From Pseudofabraea citricarpa (lineage: Eukaryota; Ascomycota; Leotiomycetes; Helotiales; Dermateaceae): a stretch of 64,000 nucleotides of DNA. Where the stretch lies: positions 1,116,001-1,180,000 of the forward strand of contig JAPWGK010000003.1 in the NCBI GenBank assembly GCA_029641185.1. The letters are read 5' to 3'. Positions 57,690-64,000 of the stretch are shown here, one piece after another; position 1 is the first letter of the stretch, and each line of letters opens with the position of its first letter. The notes beneath the pieces were generated by a model that had not been told where the DNA came from, searched no databases, and saw only the letters and a program-made list of their open reading frames with translations. Position numbers and translations under genes: made by a program.

Positions 57690-58405
57690 ATGGTTCGCTC
57701 TGCCATCTCGAAGCTCGCCGCCAGGCTCACAAACCGAGGCGTTACCGTTGTCCCCGCCGTCCAGCGAAGCTCAAGCACTATTCTATCGCGCAGAGCCGCA
57801 GCTCAAACTCTATCTCGTGCATCTCGCACATCCATCACACAATACAGATCATTCTCGGCCGGCTTCTCGAACCCAAAAGGCCTCTCCCCAGATGCTGAAG
57901 AGCCCGCGCCCTCAAACCCAGAAGAACATGATGTAACGGCCAGTACGCCAGCGGATCTCTCGCCATCCGAGTACAATGAATTGGCCGATGCCCACATGGA
58001 CATAATAGTTGCAAAGTTGGAGGACTTGCAGGAGGAGAGAGAAGATGTTGATGTGGAATATAGTGTAAGTATCCTCCCCGTTTGCGCTGACGCATTTACT
58101 GATCTCTGAGATAGGCTGGTGTTCTTACATTGGTTTTCCCTCCCCTCGGTACCTATGTAATCAATAAACAACCCCCAAACAAGCAAATCTGGTTGTCGAG
58201 CCCCATCTCTGGTCCGAAACGATTTGACTATGTCATCTTTGGCGATAGTCAGAACTCCAAGGCCGGCAGTGGTGAAGGGGAATGGGTTTATTTGAGAGAT
58301 GGAACAACCTTGAACGGCATCTTGCTCAAGGAAGTTGGTATTGACGTAGAAGCTATCGATGATTTGGTAGGCTTGAAAAGCGAAGAGTTGACTACCAATC
58401 TTTGA
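57690..58405 (+). CDS. Frataxin, mitochondrial
   Basis: Two exons (57690-58064, 58115-58405) encode 221 residues. Frataxin is a matrix protein that binds iron and stimulates Fe-S cluster assembly on the ISCU scaffold. The first ~60 residues are Arg/Ser/Ala-rich with almost no acidic residues, a mitochondrial presequence. The mature part begins with the acidic helix ([20 protein letters not shown], then [11 protein letters not shown]), the iron-binding ridge. The beta-sheet signature [20 protein letters not shown] and [14 protein letters not shown] is essentially invariant in frataxins. The single intron falls precisely before AGVLTLVF. Confidence 0.93.
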
Positions 58406-59032
58406 AGGAATTAAAAATGTTGGCTGTTGTACAACACGGGGTTATGGTTTATGCAGGGCTGTTTTACTACAGGCGAATATGCAGCGGAGAAGCGCAATGA
58501 TGCTCTGAAATAGGTTATGGGAAACAAATGATATTAATTCTTCTCTGTCACATAGTCCACATGGTGCCCCAAGAACTCTATGCACTCACTAAACATCTCG
58601 ACCGGAATATTCATCCCGATGGATCTGCCCTGCCCATGATTTTACCAAGACTTGTACGCTTCTGATAAGATAGCTAGGTAGATACCAAAGTATGGGGTTT
58701 TGTCGATTTCTGTGCCTGGCCGATGGCCTGCTGCGAGATCATTGATTTGATCTTGACCACTAACCAGCGCAAGTCTACACTGTAGCACTGAAGATGGTGC
58801 ATACTGCAGGAACTTTATCTAAGTATAGACGTTGATCCGTAATGCTGAGTTACCACCGAAGGTTTGTGCGAAGGTGACACTCGAGATGAAGGTTGTGCTT
58901 CGAGCAATGCCATAGACATAGTCATACGCCACGACTCCCGCCAAAGCCCATCCAAGCAGAGTTGGCGGAGGGCAGCACGGTACCCATTCCTGGACGAAGA
59001 GATGATAAAAGGGCTATCATCTAGATATAAAT
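58406..59032. other. Intergenic, no gene seen
   Basis: 0.63 kb between two 3' ends (frataxin and DPH3). Nothing supported. Confidence 0.5.
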
Positions 59033-59410
59033 CTAAGCAGCCACCTCAACCGTTGCGGTAACAGGAGCCTCCTCTTCTAAATCGACCTTCTCCTCTTGCT
59101 TCTCCTGCGGAAGGCTAGCGACATCGTAGATAATCTTGATCATGAGACTGCAGCTCGGACAAACGGCGATATCGGTATACTCGTCTCTAAGATCGCTAAT
59201 GTTGATTTCGAACCTGTACCGCACAAGGAACGTCAGTCGCTGGCGCAAGCCAAAGAGGAAGTCGGAGGGGTAAAAAGCGAAGGTGAGTGGCGTAAATGAA
59301 GAGGAAAAGACTCACCTGTCGCCGCATGGACATGGATAGTGGTAGATTTCGAGTTTCTCATCATACGTCATGTCCTCGATCTCGATCTCGTCGTAGATAT
59401 TCTCTGCCAT
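59033..59410 (-). CDS. DPH3: Diphthamide biosynthesis protein 3 (CSL zinc finger)
   Basis: Two exons (59410-59316, 59213-59033) encode 91 residues. DPH3 carries electrons to the Dph1-Dph2 radical enzyme in the first step of diphthamide synthesis on elongation factor 2, and also supports Elongator tRNA modification. Family features: the N-terminal [20 protein letters not shown] strand, then [16 protein letters not shown] (CxC) and [14 protein letters not shown] (CxxC, with the CSL triplet), giving the four-cysteine metal site. A Glu/Val-rich tail follows. The intron splits the Arg codon after CGD. Confidence 0.93.
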
Positions 59411-59981
59411 CTTCGCGTTCGTTGAGCGCTGCGGTTTTCTAACTGTCGCGAACTTTTTTGACTTTCTGTCTTGAGGATCTGGATGCGGGCAGGGATCGAA
59501 TGGTGGGGAAGCGTTTTAGCTCTGAAGTACTACCTCACGTGATGGCACACTAACTTTATCACGACCTTTTCTTCATTTTAAACACGCATGACAATGTTGA
59601 AGTCTTCGCCGAATGTTAATATACTCATTTCCAAGTAGAAATGAGTTCAAGGAAAACTCATCACTACATTTAAAGCATCTCGGCTGAATTATTTACTAAT
59701 CGTGGCTAGCTTAAGATGGAACAGAGTGCAAGAACAAGCGTTCAAACATACAATGATGACAAGCCGTTTATCCATTGCAAGATCTATCACGATCTATAAT
59801 ATATAAAGTTCCCGAAAAGAAGGAAAGAAGAAAAAAAAAGGATCCTCCAACTCCGATCATTAAAGCTATTTATATCCATATATGTTAACAAAAAGAAGTA
59901 AGAAAGTAACATCTCATATCCCAATCATCACTCGGCGCCGCCAGGGTATATCCTCACCCACCAACCTGATCCATCCCCAAC
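59411..59981. other. Intergenic, no gene seen
   Basis: 0.57 kb containing the DPH3 promoter and the 3' flank of the secreted repeat gene. A CACGTGA core lies near 59,535 (cctcacgtgatgg). Confidence 0.4.
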
Positions 59982-60882
59982 CTAATTCTTCCTGTTCAAC
60001 AACGCTCTCTTAGCGCCTTCCAAAGCACCGAAAATGGCTCCAAGCTGCGAGTTGGCATCAACTCCCGGAGGGAGGGCTTTTGCCGTTCCATTTCCCTTAG
60101 CAGCACCACCTTCTGCAGTTGCGGTTCCGTTGCCCTTCGAAGCACCTTCGCCTTTGGCTTCACCACCGGTAGCTGGCTCAGTAGCATTTCCCTTCGTAGC
60201 TCCTTCGCCTTTGGCTTCACCACCGGTAGCTGGCTCGGTAGCATTTCCCTTCGAAGCACCTTCGCCTTTAGCACCCTCACCCTTAGCAGCACCACCGGTA
60301 GCTGGCTCCGTAGCATTTCCCTTGGTGGCACCCTCGCCCTTTGCGCCTTCGCCCTTAGCAGCACCTCCCTCGGCGGGTTCAGTGGCATTTCCCTTGGCTG
60401 AACCTTCACCCTTCGTGGCACCCTCGCCCTTGGTAGCACCGCCCTCTGCGGGTGCGGTGGTGTTCTTCTTGGCCGATGAACCACTAGCACCCTGAGCAGC
60501 GTTTAAAAGAGCTGCGAGACCAGCGGTGCCGGAACCCGTCGAGTTGCCAGCAGCCTTTGGCTGCTTTGCTGGGGCATTGGCATCAGGGGTGATGGTGATC
60601 CCGCCGGAGCCACCCACGTTGGTCGTCTGACCTTGTGGGTTCACGGTGATTCCTGTCTCGCCATCGACTTTGGTGGAACCATCGTCTTCGACTGTTTGAG
60701 ACAAAAACGTTAGAATGATGGGATGAAATAACAGTGGAGATGTTGGGTCTTGGGATTTGGGAGTTAGCTGTTCACGTACCAATAATTCCATTCTCGCCCT
60801 CGAGAATGGTCTTGGGGAGGGCCCAGGCTTGGCTGCCTACGGCCAAGAGAGAGGCAACCGCCAGGACTGCTTGGTATCTCAT
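59982..60882 (-). CDS. Secreted Gly/Ala/Lys-rich repeat protein
   Basis: Two exons (60882-60780, 60691-59982) encode 270 residues. Residues 1-21 are a signal peptide (MRYQAVLAVASLLAVGSQAWA). The mature N-terminus (ILEGENGIIGVEDDGSTKVD and following) is non-repetitive and ends in a Thr/Pro-rich ITITPDANAPAKQP. The middle consists of degenerate ~18-residue tandem repeats of the type KGEGATKGNATEPATGGEA; most units contain an N-glycosylation sequon (NAT or NGT). The C-terminus returns to a unique helical segment (LGAIFGALEGAKRALLNRKN). The expected location is the cell wall or matrix. I do not recognise the family; repeat number is likely to vary between strains. Confidence 0.8.
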
Positions 60883-63192
60883 GATGAAGACGTTCGTCTG
60901 TTGATGACTTTGTCAAAGGAGTGGGTAGTAAGATCGAACGCAGGAAGATATCTAATCTCTGATTAGATATAGGCTGCTGTTCTTTCTGAATTAAAAAAGA
61001 TAAGATGGAATGAAGATCAATGAACCAGCATATAATAATCCGAAGTAGAAGATGAAAGACGAGGAAAAGACCAAGACACTGGGGAAAGTGGAGAAGGAGA
61101 GGAAAAGAGTAGAAAGCAAAAGAGAGGTCCCAAGGAATCCAAGATATACCCCAAGATCCGCCTCCACAACACAGGTCTAAGAGAAACAAAAAGAATGGAT
61201 CCAAAAATATCTTGGTACCAGTCCCGAGCCGCATACTTGCACTTCCGTCCGCAGATGCACGGCGCGACGTCTGGCGAGCCTTATGCATATCAGATGGCCC
61301 CCGTCTTGATGCACGAATTGTTCCTTGGCTGGCCTTCGCTCCTCGATTCGATTCCTTCACCTTTGTTTCGCGTTATTCTTGGCGTGGTGCGTTCTGACAT
61401 GCTGGGATTCAGCCAAGTGTTTGGGGGGATGTTGGGGGATCGTGCACGTGATGCCGATGATGAAAGAATTGGAAACGAGAGATGTGGCGTTTGGATTGTC
61501 GGAGAAGATAAAATCTGTGAAGTACTTCCTTCGTTTGAGAAGCAGAGAAGACTTGAATGAGAAACAGATAGGTAGAAAACCATAAATGGTTGCCTGTAGA
61601 CATGAACTTGAGCTTTCAGAGTTCAGGTCGATATCATGTGACCTATATTCGAAACTGCGGAGTTGACATTCCGTGGCTATTTCTGTACCTGCAAGGCTGA
61701 ATTATACTCCAAACATGTGTTTACAACACTTTTAAGGTTTCTTGTTGTTGTTCATTTGAGAAAGAAGAAAGAAATACAAGAAAAAAAGTGGGTAGGCTGT
61801 GAAAGTGGAAAGAAATCATGATGTTAGGTATCGTCAGCTATATCGACAGCCCGGAGGCTTTTCAAAAGGCCACCAAAAGATCCGTGGCCTGGATATTAAG
61901 ACAAGCATACATATAGAGAAGTGTTCCAACATCTTACCAAATAGCCAGACCTTTTCCAAATCAAGATTATACCCTGTCTGATCTACAGTACTGTACTATC
62001 CGTGCTACTGCTCCATAGCGTTAGTTGTGTGCAGGATCAGTATGGGAAGTATGGTTGGTCGACATGGAGAAACGCAAAACTAGTTCTGACGAGAGAAAAC
62101 TTGCCCTCGTTTATAACACCAAACAGAAATCTCATACTGGCAAGGCGAAGAAACACTGTTGGTATTATGTAGAGGATGAGCCTTGCCGTAGAACAAGATT
62201 GAAATGGATGAAATGGGGTGATGAGTTCTTTTCATGTCTTCACTGACAGAATCAAGAAAATCTGTTTCGAGCCCAGGAAGAATATGCATTCTTGATCTCG
62301 AAACCATCGCAACCAAAAGAGTCTTAAAGAAGGCTGTTGGTACCATGTGGGTGACAGAAGCATGTTGTCCTGTAGCCAAGCCGGCGCAGTTCAAAGAAGC
62401 TTTCTGGGGCGTCTACCAAGACCGAGCCGAGAGCAGCCAAGTGAGCTTGTCAGGCCTTGCCGATACCAATACCGTCAGCGTTGTATAGAGTGTTTCCCAC
62501 GTCAGTACGGAGTGCTCAAGAGTCTCCTCCGCAAAGCCTCACGATATGTTTAAACCTTCCTAACCATAGCATAGTCCTACGATTTGATTTGTCTTCGGCT
62601 TCACAAACTATGGCGAACGGCGGTCCCCGAACCATCAAACCATCAATTGTGGCGGCTGCTAACATGCGGAAGCTGCGTACGAATGAAACGGTCTCCGAAT
62701 TGAAGCTATGATTGTGGCTTTTCTTTCCCACTAGACAACCTGAATTGACCTGCCTCATAGGGCAAGCTATACTTTCTGTTATCTTGGTCCTTTCGCTACT
62801 ATTTCGGCGATTGCACGCTCCCCACTTCTCCGCCATACATCTACTCTCGCATCTGGCTTCTAGCGAGTCTTCGTATGCTTTCTTATCAGTGTTCGGGAGC
62901 CCCTGAAGAAGACGACAAAATGGCGCCGGGCAAACTACCCAAATTAAGTTGCGCCCCGGCTTCTGGATTGGCCTCTTATTTTATCGACCACTTTTGATTT
63001 CTGTATCCTGCATGGATTACTGGCTTTTCCTTCCAGAAGACCAGGTTTGTAAATGTAAGCTAAGAGAAATTTAATCCATGAAGCGTGCCTTAAGTAGATG
63101 CATGTCGCGTCCTTTCTCGTTCTGGCTGCAGCTGCTGTTCGTTGTCTCCCTTCTATGCGAAATATCTTTATTCTCTTGCTGCACTTGTGAAA
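60883..63192. other. Intergenic, 2.3 kb, no supported gene
   Basis: Several open frames of 60-120 codons occur on both strands (for example 61,195-61,560 and 62,080-62,394), overlapping one another and without recognisable features, signal peptides or splice context. The right end is the promoter and leader of the permease gene. Confidence 0.5.
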
Positions 63193-64000
63193 ATGTCCGA
63201 CTTTGTGCATGGCGATCAAGCTGATGTGAGGAGGTCTCACGATGTCAAGCACCCTCATGATCTCGAGTCCGGCGAGAAGCATACCATTACCAGCGACAAT
63301 GATTCCGAGGTTAACTACCGAACGGCCGAGGAAGAAGCCGCTCGCGCTCATGAGCTTCAATCCAAAGTAGGAGTCCTCGCTTTCTTACGCCGACAAGAAG
63401 ATAGACTTGATAAGAAGATGGGTATCGAGACACAGGGTGTGGATCGGATCTTGGAAGAAGACAAAAAGCCACCGTCAATTCTGAATGTGTTTTTCCTCTG
63501 GTGGTCTTTGACTTGTCATGTTGGCACACTTCCGGTGGGTCTTCTTGGTCCTGAGTTTGGACTCACCTTGGGTCAATCTGTTGCGGCGATTGTCGTTGGA
63601 ACCGTTCTCGGTGCTGCCTGCACAGCCTATACCGGTACTCTTGGGCCCAAAGTAAGTCAATGCCAATATCTCGTTTGATAAACTGGCACTGATCGGTTAT
63701 TTAGCTTGGTCTCCGTGCTATCGCGACCTCTCGATATTCTTTTGGCTTTTATGGTGCTAAACTCGCGTCGGTACTCAATATTGTGATTGGCGCTGGTTTC
63801 GCTGTTGTTAACGTAGTGGTGGTGGGCCAGATGCTGAATGCGGTCTCAAATTACCGCATGCCGATTGAGGTCGGGTGTGTTATTATCGCCGTTTTGGGAT
63901 ACGTCATCTCCATTTTTGGCTTTGCACTGATCCATACCTTCGAGAAGTACTCTTGGATCATGACAGTCATCATCATGCTTATACTTATTGGAGAGGTTGG
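63193..64000 (+). CDS. NCS1-family purine/cytosine permease, 5' part (runs off window)
   Basis: Exon 1 (63193-63651) and the start of exon 2 (63705 onward) give ~251 residues; the gene continues beyond the window. After a 100-residue hydrophilic N-terminus come RILEEDKKPPSILNVFFLWW, GLLGPEFGLTLGQSVAAIVV and, across the intron, GTLGPKLGLRAIATSRYSFG, the characteristic NCS1 transporter sequence. Further helices follow (LNIVIGAGFAVVNVVVVGQM). It resembles the fungal Fcy2/FcyB branch, proton symporters for cytosine, adenine, guanine or hypoxanthine at the plasma membrane. Confidence 0.88.

Noticed and set aside
61195..61585. Overlapping open frames of 60-120 codons on both strands
   Set aside because: Mutually overlapping, no features, located in the upstream region of the secreted repeat gene; considered non-coding.

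Overview
This is a 64 kb nuclear window from a filamentous ascomycete (Pezizomycotina; Leotiomycetes is my guess from the look of the proteins, not proven). The support is short 45-80 nt introns with GTRNGT donors, CTAAC/CTAAT-like branch points and YAG acceptors, Zn2Cys6 regulators, a fungal-type leucyl-tRNA synthetase and frataxin, a GPI-anchored mucin-like protein, and several AT-rich islands whose repeat copies differ mainly by C/T and G/A transitions, as expected after RIP.

Layout. 1-0.9 kb is a RIP-like AT-rich island. 2.0-4.5 kb holds a large conserved fungal protein of unknown function. 4.7-11.6 kb looks like a small functional group: a PhyH-type Fe(II)/2-oxoglutarate dioxygenase and an amino-acid permease, transcribed divergently from a shared intergenic region that contains a 71-bp inverted repeat, then a Zn2Cys6 regulator. 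12.5-16.5 kb is gene-poor: a secreted cysteine-rich protein made of two tandem 10-cysteine repeats, the relic of a third repeat, and the remnant of a protein kinase. 16.6-23.9 kb holds a coiled-coil protein, a long bromodomain protein (NuA4 BRD8/Bdc1-like) and a class-III aminotransferase.

24.1-26.3 kb, between two converging gene 3' ends, is the most unusual stretch. About 19 same-strand copies of a 17-bp motif (TTTTGTTGCAYRTCKGA) are separated by mostly unrelated spacers. A 452-bp inverted-repeat element interrupts the array, and one spacer is duplicated almost perfectly. I know of no named element that looks like this.

26.9-33.6 kb holds an FSP1/AIF-like oxidoreductase, a Zn2Cys6 regulator bracketed by inverted ~115-bp repeats, a 355-bp Mutator-like MITE with a perfect 10-bp target duplication, and decayed repeats and microsatellites. 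34-64 kb is mostly housekeeping: 6-phosphofructo-2-kinase/fructose-2,6-bisphosphatase, a Cys-rich zinc-binding protein, a histidine phosphatase ending in a PCNA-binding (PIP-box) motif, a GPI-anchored protein, cytosolic LeuRS paired with a small mitochondrial-like membrane protein, a C2H2 protein, an F-box-like protein, AP-3 sigma paired with frataxin, DPH3, a secreted repeat protein and the start of an NCS1 permease.

Gene models were spliced by hand and checked for reading-frame continuity across every intron. Functional calls rest on recognised motifs and family resemblance, not on database searches.
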